In this document: positions 29,867 to 39,646 of the stretch, in pieces
Numbering within the stretch: position 1 is the stretch's first letter
How the letters are laid out: every line of letters starts with the position of its first letter
Assembly (NCBI GenBank): GCA_041398025.1
Contig: JAWKVM010000005.1
Location: 186,001 to 250,000, forward strand
Direction of reading: 5' to 3'
Source of the DNA: JANQPX01 sp041398025
GTDB taxonomy: Bacteria; Pseudomonadota; Alphaproteobacteria; Geminicoccales; Geminicoccaceae
Length of the DNA: 64,000 nt
Notes under the pieces: generated by a model
Seen by the model: only the letters and a program-made list of their open reading frames with translations
The model's database searches: none
Told to the model about the DNA's origin: nothing
Program-made: the position numbers and the translations under genes

Positions 29867-30745
29867 CTAGGCGAACACGAAGTAGATGACCGTACACCAG
29901 ATGGTCACGTCATAGAACATCTCCGGTTCACATAGGAGGCGTAGAGATCGGGGCTGTTGAACAGCACCCGCCAGGCGAGAATCGCCGGCACCAGGAGGCC
30001 GATGACGAACCAGACCGCACGGATGATGCGGGTGAGCGTCGAGGTGCCCTTGACCGGCGCGTGGCCATCGCCCTCCTTCGCCGCGAGCTCGGCATGATAG
30101 GCCGCGACCTGCCTGTTGAATTCCTCCTCTCTTTTCTCCGCTTCCGGATAGCTTTCCTCTGCCCCGTACCTCTTGGCGAGGAAGGTGTAGCAGACGATGG
30201 ACACGACCCATGTCGGCAGGAACAGGTAGAAGAACGGCATGACGTTCAAAAAGTTCAGCCCGAAGCCGAAGGTGAGAGACCGCCCAGGTGATCAGCGTCG
30301 GTACGTTGTCCTTGACGCCCTTCAGGCGATGCCAGTTGCTCTTCATGCCAAGCCTAGGAGAGAGGTGCTGTTCGGCGAACACCATGCCGCCGATGGGTAC
30401 GAGAACGAGACCCGCATAGGCGAGAATGGGCAGGATGCTGCGGTAGATGAACGGGAAACAGCTGCCGACCACGACCAAGTCGCCGACGGCGAGCGTCACC
30501 TTCTGGTGTGAAATTCTTGGGAAGACGGCCTGGGCTGCAAGACCGGCGCGATAGAGCTTGGGGTTGGCCGTCGTCCAGCCCGCGACGCTGACGATCACCT
30601 CCCACAATCCGATGCCGGGCTCGCCCTCGGCGTTGATACCGGCGAACACCGTGGTGCCGACGAGCAGACGGCAACGGCGCTGTTGTCGAGCTGAGCTCGG
30701 CGATCACGAGCCGGGTCCGACGCTATCGCCCCTGGTTTCCTGCCG
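29867..30745 (-). pseudogene. NCS1-type nucleobase/cation symporter remnant, multiply frameshifted
   Basis: Pieces of one membrane protein can be read in alternating frames. Around 30700 DNSAVAVC, then from about 30680 VFAGINAEGEPGIG and GWTTANPKLYRAGLA, then LAVGDLVVVGSCFPFIYRS. After a shift near 30275 come NFLNVMPFFYLFLPTWVVS and a charged C-terminal loop, and after another near 29930 a last helix ending in TAG at 29867. The WTTANP-LYRAGLA block is typical of the purine-cytosine/hydantoin permease (NCS1) family. Three frameshifts and a missing N-terminal part mean it is not functional as read. Independent shifts make real decay more likely than sequence error. Confidence 0.7.
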
Positions 30746-30811
30746 ACGAGGCCATGCCGATAGGTTCAGCGCTCCGTCCCGACCAGGATGACATCTGCTT
30801 CATGCGCATCA

Positions 30812-31720
30812 TCATGACCGGTCATCCTCGAACAGACCGACAATCTGGTGCCGCATCCAGGCACAGGCCGGATCGTCGTGGGTGCGCGCATGCCAGCCGA
30901 GTGCCACCGTCGACGTCGGCAGCGCCAAAGGCGGCTTGAACAGCCGCATGGTCTGCTTGCCGGCGAAGAAGTCGGCAAGGCGGCTCGCGATCGTCACCAC
31001 CATGTCGGTCTCGGCGACGAGCAGGGGCGCCAGTAGAAAATGGGGCAGGGTCAGCACCACCTTGCGCTGCAGGCCGAGCTGCGCCAGCGCCTGGTCGACC
31101 ACGCCCGGCACCCGACCGCGATAGGACACCAGCGCATGGTCCTGGGCGACATATTCCTCAAGCGTCGGCTCGGGCGAGAGGCCGGGATGGTCGGCCCGCG
31201 CGAGGCCGACATAGGTTTCGCGATAGAGCGGCCGGCGATGCTCGGTCATGCGCAGCCACCAGGCTTCGCCGACCGCCATGTCGATCACGCCGGAGGCAAG
31301 GCGTTCCTCGACCCGCTCGTCCAGCGGAAAGATCTCGATCAGCGCACCCGCACCCTGGCTCTGCAGATGGCAGATCAGCGGTCTGAGCACGATCAGCGAG
31401 GCGTGATCCGAAGCGGCGATCCTGAAGCGACGTTCGTCCCGGCCGGGATCGAAGCGTTCCGGCGTGCCCAGGGTTTCGTGGATGCTGTTCAGGATGCGGC
31501 TGATTTCCGGCCGCAGCTCCTCCGCCCGGGGCGTGAGCACGAGGCCGTTGCCGCGGCGCACCAGAAGCCGGTCATCGAGGGCGCTGCGCAGCCGGCCGAG
31601 CGCCGCGCTGACCGCAGGCTGGCTGAGATTGAGGCGGGCCGCGGCCAAGGTGACGTTCTGCTCGGTCAGCAGGGCGTCGAGGGTCCGGAGCAGGTTGAGG
31701 TCGAAGCTGCGAATATCCAT
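30812..31720 (-). CDS. LysR-family transcriptional regulator (NodD-like subgroup)
   Basis: The 302-residue regulator begins MDIRSFDLNLLRTLDALLTEQNVTLAAARLNLSQPAVSAALGRLR in pattern, the classic DLNLL start of the NodD/NahR/SyrM branch. The binding domain follows, including RFRIAASDH at about residue 98. The ATG at 31720 is favoured over a start 15 codons upstream because the family begins here. It is divergent from the molybdenum hydroxylase genes with about 130 bases between starts, so it most likely controls them. Confidence 0.85.
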   Translation of the reverse strand: MDIRSFDLNLLRTLDALLTEQNVTLAAARLNLSQPAVSAALGRLRSALDDRLLVRRGNGLVLTPRAEELRPEISRILNSIHETLGTPERFDPGRDERRFRIAASDHASLIVLRPLICHLQSQGAGALIEIFPLDERVEERLASGVIDMAVGEAWWLRMTEHRRPLYRETYVGLARADHPGLSPEPTLEEYVAQDHALVSYRGRVPGVVDQALAQLGLQRKVVLTLPHFLLAPLLVAETDMVVTIASRLADFFAGKQTMRLFKPPLALPTSTVALGWHARTHDDPACAWMRHQIVGLFEDDRS

Positions 31721-31850
31721 GATATTTATACCGCATATCAAAACTATCGATTTGTCAAATGGCATGACCGTCGCTAGCTTTTCTTGCAGCGCAGCAAACC
31801 GGCGACGTCACCGCCGCCGGAAAGCGAGGATAGGCAAGGAGATTTTGTCG

Positions 31851-32312
31851 ATGGCCCTGAATTTCACATTGAACGGCAAGGCCGCCAGTGTCGATGTCGA
31901 TCCGGACACGCCGCTTCTCTGGGTGATCCGCGAGGAACTCGGCATGACCGGGACGAAATTCGGCTGCGGCATGGCGATGTGCGGTGCCTGCACGGTGCAC
32001 CAGGACGGCGTCCCGATCCGCTCCTGCGTCACCGCGGTTTCGGACGTCGAGGGCACCGCTATCACCACGATCGAAGGGGCCAGCGGCAAGGTCGCCGAGG
32101 CGGTACAGGCCGCATGGGTGAACCTGGACGTGCCCCAATGCGGCTACTGCCAGTCCGGCCAGGTGCTGGCGGCGGTGGCGCTGCTCGAAGACAACAAGAA
32201 ACCCAGCGACGACGACATCGATGCGGCCATGAGCGGCAATCTCTGCCGCTGCAATACCTATCACAGAATTCGCGGCGCCATCCACGAGGCCGCCAAGATG
32301 CTGGAGGCGTGA
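31851..32312 (+). CDS. iorA: Molybdenum hydroxylase small subunit, [2Fe-2S] protein (IorA-like)
   Basis: The 153-residue protein has a plant-type ferredoxin half with CGMAMCGACTVH (about residues 41-52) and a C-terminal helical half with CGYCQSG and CRCNTY (about 99-140), giving the two [2Fe-2S] clusters of xanthine-oxidase-family small subunits. It passes electrons from the molybdenum site. The two-gene arrangement without an FAD subunit resembles isoquinoline 1-oxidoreductase and the periplasmic aldehyde oxidases, which use a cytochrome or another acceptor. It has no signal peptide of its own and would be exported bound to its partner. It starts behind AAGGAG. Confidence 0.9.
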   Translation: MALNFTLNGKAASVDVDPDTPLLWVIREELGMTGTKFGCGMAMCGACTVHQDGVPIRSCVTAVSDVEGTAITTIEGASGKVAEAVQAAWVNLDVPQCGYCQSGQVLAAVALLEDNKKPSDDDIDAAMSGNLCRCNTYHRIRGAIHEAAKMLEA

Positions 32313-32314
32313 TC

Positions 32315-34525
32315 ATGCTGGCACAACGACTTGCCCGACAGCTGACGAGCCATCTGCCGACGCCGTCGCGCCGCCGCTTCCTCCTGGGTGCGGTCGCGAC
32401 CGGTGCCGGCTTCACCGTCGGCTTCCATCCCGTGCTCGCCGCGGGGACCAAAGGTGACGAGACGGCACAGCCGAGCCCGTTCGAGGGCTATGTGCGCATC
32501 GGCGCTGACGGCAGGGTCACCGTCATCTCCGCCCATATGGACATGGGCCAGGGCTGCTATAACGGCATCGCCACCCTGGTCTGCGAGGAGCTGGACGCAG
32601 ACTGGTCCACGGTCGACGTGGTCGGCGGCTTCGGCAATCCGACGCTCTACGGCAACGTCATGTGGGGCGGCGCGGTGCAGGGCACCGGCGGCTCGTCGGC
32701 CATGACCTCCTCCTTCGAGCGCTACCGCAAGGCGGGGGCCGCGGCGCGCGCCATGCTGGTCGCGGCCGCCGCCGAAAGCTGGGGCGTGCCCGCCGGCGAG
32801 ATCACGGTCGAGAACGGCGTGATCAGCCATGCAGCCGGCCAGAAAGCAGGCTTCGGCGAGCTTGCCGAGGCGGCCGCGGCGCAACCGGTGCCGGGCGAGA
32901 TATTGCTCAAGGACCCGGCTGCCTGGACCCTGATCGGCAATGCCGACCTGCCGCGTTATGACAGCCTGCCCAAATCCACAGGCCGTCAGGACTTCACCAT
33001 CGACGTCCATCCCGAGGGCACGCTGACCGCGGTCATGATCCACCCGCCGAAATTCGGGGCGACGGTCAAGTCCTTTGATGCCGCCGAGGTCAAAGGGATC
33101 AAAGGCGTGGTCGACGTCGTCCAAGTGCCGCGCGGCATCGCGGTGGTCGCGGAGCGCATGCATATCGCGCTCAAGGCGCGGGATCTGGTCACGGTCGACT
33201 GGGACGAGACTGCGGCCGAGACGCGCAGCTCCGCGGATCTCCTGGCCGAATACCGCAGCCTCGCGGCCGGGCCGGGCGCTGCCAATGCCAGGAATGACGG
33301 TGATGTCGAGGCGGGCTTCGCCGGGGCGGCGAGCGTGCTCGAGGCGACCTACGAGTTCCCCTATCTCGCCCATGCCGCGCTCGAGCCGCTGAACGCGGTG
33401 GCGCGCATGAACGAGGACGGCACGCTCGAGGTCTGGGGCGGTCACCAGATGCCGGATCTCTACCAGGCGGTCGCCGCCGAGATCGCCGGTGTCACGCCGG
33501 ACAAGGTCCAGCTCCACGTGATGAAGACCGGCGGCGGCTTCGGGCGGCGCGCCTGCCCGGACAGCGACGTCATCGCCGAGGTGGTCTCGATCGCCAAGGC
33601 CCTCGATTGGCGGGCGCCGGTCAAGGTGCAGTGGACGCGCGAGAACGACATGCGCGCCGGCCGCTACCGGCCGATGTATGTCCATCGCCTGAAGGCCGGT
33701 CTCGACGGTGAGGGCAGGGTAGTCGCCTGGGAGAACCACATCGTCGGCCAGTCGATCCTTTCAGGCACGCCGTTCGAGGGCATGGTCACCAACGGTGTCG
33801 ATCTCACCTCGGTCGAGGGAGCGTCGAACCTGCCTTACGCGATCCCGAACCTGAAAGTCGATCTCACCACCACGGATGTCGGCGTGCCGGTGCTCTGGTG
33901 GCGCGCGGTCGGCTCGACCCACACCGCCTATGCGGTCGAGGCATTCATGGACGAGCTCGCCGAGGCCGCAGGCCAGGACCCGGTCGCCTATCGTCTCGCC
34001 ATGCTCGCGGATCATCCCCGCCATGCCGGCGTGCTCGAGCTCGCCGCGGAGAAGGCGGGCTGGAACGAGCCGGCGCCGGACGGCGTGTTCCGCGGCGTCG
34101 CGGTCGCCGAGAGCTTCAGCACCGTCGTCGCCCAGATCGCCGAGATCCGCATGGGCGGTGACGGTGCGATCAAGGTCGAGCGCGTGGTCTGCGCGGTCGA
34201 TTGCGGCATCGGCATCAATCCGGATCAGATCGCGGCTCAGATGGAAGGCGGCATCGGCTTCGGCCTCGGCGCCATCCTGAAGTCCGAGATCACGCTGACC
34301 GGCGGCGAGGTCGATCAGGGCAATTTTGACGGCTATGAGGTGTCTAGGATCGAGGACATGCCGAAGGTCGAGGTGCATATCGTGCCGTCGAGCGAGGCGC
34401 CGACCGGGGTGGGCGAGCCGGGCGTGCCGCCGATCGGCCCTGCCGTCGCCAACGCCGTCGCCCAGGCGACCGGCAAGCGCATCCGTGCCCTGCCGTTCTC
34501 GAAGGCTGATCTGACGTCTGCTTGA
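32315..34525 (+). CDS. iorB: Molybdenum hydroxylase large subunit with Tat signal (IorB-like)
   Basis: The 736-residue catalytic subunit begins with a twin-arginine signal (PSRRRFLLGAVATGAGF, about residues 17-34). It contains molybdopterin-binding blocks such as GQGCYNGIATLVCEEL (about 83) and GGFGRRA (about 410) and the conserved GVGEPGVPP near residue 700 with the catalytic Glu. It resembles isoquinoline 1-oxidoreductase beta subunits and related aldehyde/N-heterocycle dehydrogenases. Its start lies 3 bases after the small-subunit stop. The enzyme should act in the periplasm. No XdhC/CoxI-type maturation gene is present here. Substrate: an aldehyde or N-heterocycle; not decidable. Confidence 0.88.
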   Translation: MLAQRLARQLTSHLPTPSRRRFLLGAVATGAGFTVGFHPVLAAGTKGDETAQPSPFEGYVRIGADGRVTVISAHMDMGQGCYNGIATLVCEELDADWSTVDVVGGFGNPTLYGNVMWGGAVQGTGGSSAMTSSFERYRKAGAAARAMLVAAAAESWGVPAGEITVENGVISHAAGQKAGFGELAEAAAAQPVPGEILLKDPAAWTLIGNADLPRYDSLPKSTGRQDFTIDVHPEGTLTAVMIHPPKFGATVKSFDAAEVKGIKGVVDVVQVPRGIAVVAERMHIALKARDLVTVDWDETAAETRSSADLLAEYRSLAAGPGAANARNDGDVEAGFAGAASVLEATYEFPYLAHAALEPLNAVARMNEDGTLEVWGGHQMPDLYQAVAAEIAGVTPDKVQLHVMKTGGGFGRRACPDSDVIAEVVSIAKALDWRAPVKVQWTRENDMRAGRYRPMYVHRLKAGLDGEGRVVAWENHIVGQSILSGTPFEGMVTNGVDLTSVEGASNLPYAIPNLKVDLTTTDVGVPVLWWRAVGSTHTAYAVEAFMDELAEAAGQDPVAYRLAMLADHPRHAGVLELAAEKAGWNEPAPDGVFRGVAVAESFSTVVAQIAEIRMGGDGAIKVERVVCAVDCGIGINPDQIAAQMEGGIGFGLGAILKSEITLTGGEVDQGNFDGYEVSRIEDMPKVEVHIVPSSEAPTGVGEPGVPPIGPAVANAVAQATGKRIRALPFSKADLTSA

Positions 34526-34566
34526 ACAAGGGGAGCAGCGATCCTCCCGACCGGGTCGAGCCCAGG

Positions 34567-35412
34567 CTAGCGGCCCGTGTCGGCGAGGATCGCCTCCGAG
34601 CCGGTGACCACGTCCAGTAATTCCGACGTGATGGATTCCTGACGCAGGGCCAGCTCGGTGCGCTGCAGCTTGTCCAGCTTGTCGCCGATATTGTGGTCCG
34701 CGGCGCTCATGGCCTGGAGCCGGGCGCCGTTTTCGCTGGCGAGCGACTCCATGATGGCGCGCGTCAATTCGGCGAAGAAGTATTCCTCGGCCAATTGCTG
34801 CAGCAGCGCGGCCGGCTCCAGATGGTGTAAAGGCGGGTTCGCCGCCTCTCGTCCTTCCAGCAACGCCGGGTCCAACGGCAGCAGGCGCTTGCTTCTGGGC
34901 TCGAAGCTTCCGCCTTTCTGATAGCTGCCGAACACGACATCCGCGGTCGAGACCTCGCGCAGATAGGCCGCAATATGCCGTGTGATGCCGAGGACGCCGC
35001 CGACATGCGTGGCCATGGCGAAACTCTGGCGGACATCCAGCCCCATCTCCTCGGCGAGCATGGCGCCGCGCCGTCCGATGACCACCAGTTCCTGGCCCGG
35101 CTTCCGCTCGGCCACGGCGTGATCGAGCAGGCGTCGGCTGAACGCGCCGGCAAAGCCATGCTCGCCGGCGACGACGATCGACAGGCTGCCCACGGCCTGC
35201 GTCGATCTGGCGAACAGGCGCTCGGCATCGTCGAGCAGCGAGGCACCCTCGGCGATGGCTTTTTCCACGACCTCGACATAGCGGCGAATGCCGCCGAGCG
35301 CGCTCTGCGCCTCCTGCGCGTGGGAGGCGGCCAGCGCGCGCATGGCCCTGACGAGATTGCGCAGCTCCTTCAGGCTCGCGATGCGCGCTTTCAGTCGCGG
35401 GAGCTGCTCCAT
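34567..35412 (-). CDS. atpG: N-type ATP synthase gamma subunit
   Basis: The 281-residue protein is a divergent F1 gamma chain: an N-terminal coiled helix (LKARIASLKELRNLVRAMRALAASH) and a C-terminal helix (ALRQESITSELLDVVTGSEAI) form the rotor shaft. It is the last gene of the atpDCQRBEFAG operon and starts one base after the alpha stop. The length and weak similarity to canonical AtpG are normal for N-ATPases. Confidence 0.85.
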   Translation of the reverse strand: MEQLPRLKARIASLKELRNLVRAMRALAASHAQEAQSALGGIRRYVEVVEKAIAEGASLLDDAERLFARSTQAVGSLSIVVAGEHGFAGAFSRRLLDHAVAERKPGQELVVIGRRGAMLAEEMGLDVRQSFAMATHVGGVLGITRHIAAYLREVSTADVVFGSYQKGGSFEPRSKRLLPLDPALLEGREAANPPLHHLEPAALLQQLAEEYFFAELTRAIMESLASENGARLQAMSAADHNIGDKLDKLQRTELALRQESITSELLDVVTGSEAILADTGR

Positions 35413-35413
35413 G

Positions 35414-36923
<1,510 letters not shown>

Positions 36924-36949
<26 letters not shown>

Positions 36950-37691
36950 CGTCGAGGAGAAGCTCCTTGGCTTTGGCCAGCTGATCCTGCCAGGTGAAGG
37001 TAATGACGGCGTGGGGTAGGCGAAGCTCGGCGCCATCCAGAATGTCCGGTTCGGTCACGAAGGCGGCCTTGCCTTTCCGGCCGAGGCAGCCGCCCAGGCG
37101 GTCGGTCCACTCGGCCTGCTCCTCGGCGCTCAAGGGCGAGGTGGTCACGATCGTCATCTCTGCGCCGTCAGCCGCGAGATCTTTGGCGAACCGCTCGCGT
37201 TCCGCGGCCGGCAAAGCGTCGATCTGCCGTTCCAGCCTTTCCAGGATGGAGCGCTTGGACGCGTCGACACCGGCCTTTTGCAGCAGCGTCGAGGCGAGAT
37301 CGACGGCGAGGGTCGCCACCTGGTCCCGGATGTCCTTGAGCACAGCTTCGCGTTCCTGCGCGATCGATGCGCGCGCCGCCTGCAGGAGCTGATCGGCGTC
37401 TGCGGCGGCCTTGTCCAGGCATTGACGACGCTCGGCTTCGAGGTCGTCGTGGATCTTCTTGAGCATGGCCTGGCGCTCGTCCGCGAGTTTCGCGCGGTCG
37501 TCCTCGAAACCCTGGCGTGCCGCCTCGGCCGCTTTCTCCCGCTCTTGCGCTTCGACGATCGCGTGCTCGGCACGTTCCTCGCGTTTCCTGATGACCTCTT
37601 TGACCGGGAGAAAGAGGAAGCGCTTCAGCAGCCAGACGAGGATCAGGAAATTGATCGCCTGAAACGCGAAGGTCCACCAGTCGATCTGCAT
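36924..37691 (-). CDS. atpF: N-type ATP synthase b subunit with delta-like C terminus
   Basis: The 255-residue protein has one N-terminal membrane helix (WTFAFQAINFLILVWLL), then a long charged coiled coil to about residue 150, then an extra globular part of about 100 residues. N-ATPase operons lack a separate atpH, and this C-terminal part is thought to stand in for delta, as the stator link. It starts two bases after the c-subunit stop. Confidence 0.85.
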
Positions 37692-37693
37692 CG

Positions 37694-37942
37694 TCAGCCG
37701 ACGAACGGATTGGCGTAGAGCAGAAGCAGGGCGACCACGAGACAATAGATCGCCATGGTCTCGATCATGGCAAGCCCGACGAACAGCGTGCGTGAGATGG
37801 TGCCTGCCGATTCGGGCTGACGCGCGATCGCGTCCATCGCCGCCGCAAGGGCGCGGCCCTCGCCGAGGGCAGGGCCTATCGCGCCGAAGGAGACGGCGAT
37901 GGCGGCGCCGAGGATGCTCATCATTTCGATGCTCAGGTTCAT
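37694..37942 (-). CDS. atpE: N-type ATP synthase c subunit (rotor ring)
   Basis: The 82-residue hairpin of two membrane helices has the loop ARQPE (residues 40-44). It carries two membrane carboxylates, Glu28 in GPALGEG and Glu61 in MIETMAIY. Two carboxylates are normal for N-ATPase c subunits. Na+-binding rings have Ser/Thr at both positions after the helix-2 Glu; here Thr62 is present but Met63 replaces the second. That leans towards protons rather than sodium, in line with the proton-type N-ATPase ring studied from Burkholderia pseudomallei, but this is inference. Confidence 0.9.
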   Translation of the reverse strand: MNLSIEMMSILGAAIAVSFGAIGPALGEGRALAAAMDAIARQPESAGTISRTLFVGLAMIETMAIYCLVVALLLLYANPFVG

Positions 37943-37951
37943 GATCTCTCC

Positions 37952-38623
37952 CTAGTCGATCGCGACGCTGCCGATGGCGGCACCGATGAACACGGCCGCC
38001 AGAATCGTGAAGATATAGGCCTGAATGATACCGATCAGAATGCCGAGCAGCATGAAGGGGATCGGCAGCAGCAGCCCGGCCAGAAAGGCGACGATGGCGA
38101 TCACGAACTCATGGCTCATCATATTGCCGAAGAGGCGGATCATCAGCGAAAAGATCCGCGTGAGTTCGGAAAGGACGTTGAGCGGCAGGAGGAAGGGGCT
38201 GGGGCGCACATAGTGACGCAGATAGTTGACGAGGCCTTGCGTGCGGATGCCCAGATAGTGCACCGAGAGAAAGACGATCACTGCAAGGGCGGCAGGGGTT
38301 TCGATGTGGCCGGTCGGCGGCTTCATGCCGGGCACGATCGCCGACAGATTGGCCACCACGAGAAAGATGAACAGGCTGCCGAGCAGGGGCAGGTAGCGCC
38401 AGGGGTCCCGTTGGATGATCTCCTGGATCTGCGAGGCGATCGTTTCCACCACGATTTCGAGAATGGATTGCAGGGCGCCCGCATGGATGCGCGCATGGCG
38501 CATGCCCAGCCAGGACACCGTCACCAGCAGCAGCACGATGCCCCAGGTGGTCACCACCGGGCGGCTGATCGGCACGGGACCGAGCTGGAAGAGGATGTCG
38601 GGAAGGAGCGGGTTCGCCTCCAT
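37952..38623 (-). CDS. atpB: N-type ATP synthase a subunit
   Basis: The 223-residue membrane protein carries ion half-channels. The essential Arg lies in LTRIFSLMIRLFGNMMSHE (the R of MIRLFGN, about residue 160). It has five or six hydrophobic segments and ends with a Gly/Ala-rich helix. The start at ATG 38623 is two bases after the AtpR stop; a longer reading upstream runs through AtpR and is not real. Confidence 0.88.
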   Translation of the reverse strand: MEANPLLPDILFQLGPVPISRPVVTTWGIVLLLVTVSWLGMRHARIHAGALQSILEIVVETIASQIQEIIQRDPWRYLPLLGSLFIFLVVANLSAIVPGMKPPTGHIETPAALAVIVFLSVHYLGIRTQGLVNYLRHYVRPSPFLLPLNVLSELTRIFSLMIRLFGNMMSHEFVIAIVAFLAGLLLPIPFMLLGILIGIIQAYIFTILAAVFIGAAIGSVAID

Positions 38624-38625
38624 GC

Positions 38626-38898
38626 CTAGCCCGCCTCGATCCGGTTCTGGACGGCGTAACGCGCCAGGATGAAGCCCGCCAGTGTCAGAAGAAGTGCTAG
38701 CGCTCCCCATTGCGCCGCCAGCCAGAACGCCGGGACAGCGATCGCGAAACGAAGCAGATGGAGAGGGATGAGCCATTCTGCGTTGTCTTGGGACGCGTGC
38801 AGGCGGACGGTCTTGAGCATCAGGGCGAAATACAGGAGGCCGAGCGCGATTCCCGCAGCGAGCGGCAGCGCAACGGTGATGGCGCCGATGTCGCTCAT
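38626..38898 (-). CDS. atpR: N-ATPase accessory membrane protein AtpR
   Basis: The 90-residue protein has three hydrophobic segments. AtpR is found only in N-ATPase operons and carries a conserved Arg in a helix (here LHLLRFAIAVPAFWLA) that has been suggested to help ring assembly or substitute for another stator charge. Position between atpQ and atpB is exactly that of the family. Confidence 0.85.
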   Translation of the reverse strand: MSDIGAITVALPLAAGIALGLLYFALMLKTVRLHASQDNAEWLIPLHLLRFAIAVPAFWLAAQWGALALLLTLAGFILARYAVQNRIEAG

Positions 38899-39185
38899 TC
38901 CCGATCGATCCGTTGCCAGGCGAGATAACTTCCAAGCGCCGCGCCGAGCACGATCAGGGCGCCGCTGAAGAAGATGCCCGAATCGAAGGTGCGATCAAGC
39001 CATTGCCCTAGAAGCACGCCGAGCAGGATCGGCGTCACGATCAGCCATCCGATCGCCCCGAACATCGAGAGATTGCGCCAAAGCGAACGCTCGCCCTGCT
39101 TTTTCCATTGCTCACGCCGCTGCTCGCGCAAGCGAATGGCTTGCTGCATCTTCTTTTCGCCCTCGTGGTTCGGGGTTGTCGTCAC
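38895..39185 (-). CDS. atpQ: N-ATPase accessory protein AtpQ (AtpI-like)
   Basis: The 96-residue protein has a charged N terminus of about 40 residues and two membrane helices (IGWLIVTPILLGVLLGQWLD and SGIFFSGALIVLGAALGSYLAW). It belongs to the AtpI/AtpQ group, probable assembly factors for the c ring. The start is GTG at 39185, overlapping the epsilon stop by four bases. Confidence 0.85.
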   Translation of the reverse strand: MTTTPNHEGEKKMQQAIRLREQRREQWKKQGERSLWRNLSMFGAIGWLIVTPILLGVLLGQWLDRTFDSGIFFSGALIVLGAALGSYLAWQRIDRE

Positions 39186-39646
39186 GACAGATCAGCCTCC
39201 TTGTGCGACGGGAGCGATGCATCGATCATCGGCGTCTGCGGGACGGCCTGGCGACCGGACTCGAGATAGCGCTCAAGCTGCCGGATGGTCGCCAGATGCA
39301 GCCTTGTGGCCGAAACCCGCGCCTCCTCCTCGGCCTCCGTTTCCTCCCGGAACCGCTCGAGGGCGGCAACGCCGAGCTGGTGCAGGGTGTCCTCGCCGAC
39401 CGCATCGCGCGTCGCGATCTCGACCAGGTCGCCGTCCTTCACGGTGAGCACGCCGCCGCGTAGCGCGACATGATGCTCGTCGCCCTTGCCGTTCCGCCAT
39501 GTGAGCACCGAAATCGGCAGCACGGTGAGAAAGTCGGCATGGCCCGGCAGGATACCGAAAGCGCCGGTCTCGTCCTCGGCGCGGATGTAGCTGATGTCCT
39601 CAGCATCGATGATCACCGATATCGGCGTGGTCACGAGCAGTCTCAT
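39182..39646 (-). CDS. atpC: N-type ATP synthase epsilon subunit
   Basis: The 154-residue protein begins with the beta-sandwich typical of epsilon (AFGILPGHADFLTVLPISVL), then a helical C terminus. Its ATG overlaps the beta stop in ATGA. In N-ATPase operons atpC follows atpD directly, as here. Confidence 0.88.
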   Translation of the reverse strand: MRLLVTTPISVIIDAEDISYIRAEDETGAFGILPGHADFLTVLPISVLTWRNGKGDEHHVALRGGVLTVKDGDLVEIATRDAVGEDTLHQLGVAALERFREETEAEEEARVSATRLHLATIRQLERYLESGRQAVPQTPMIDASLPSHKEADLS

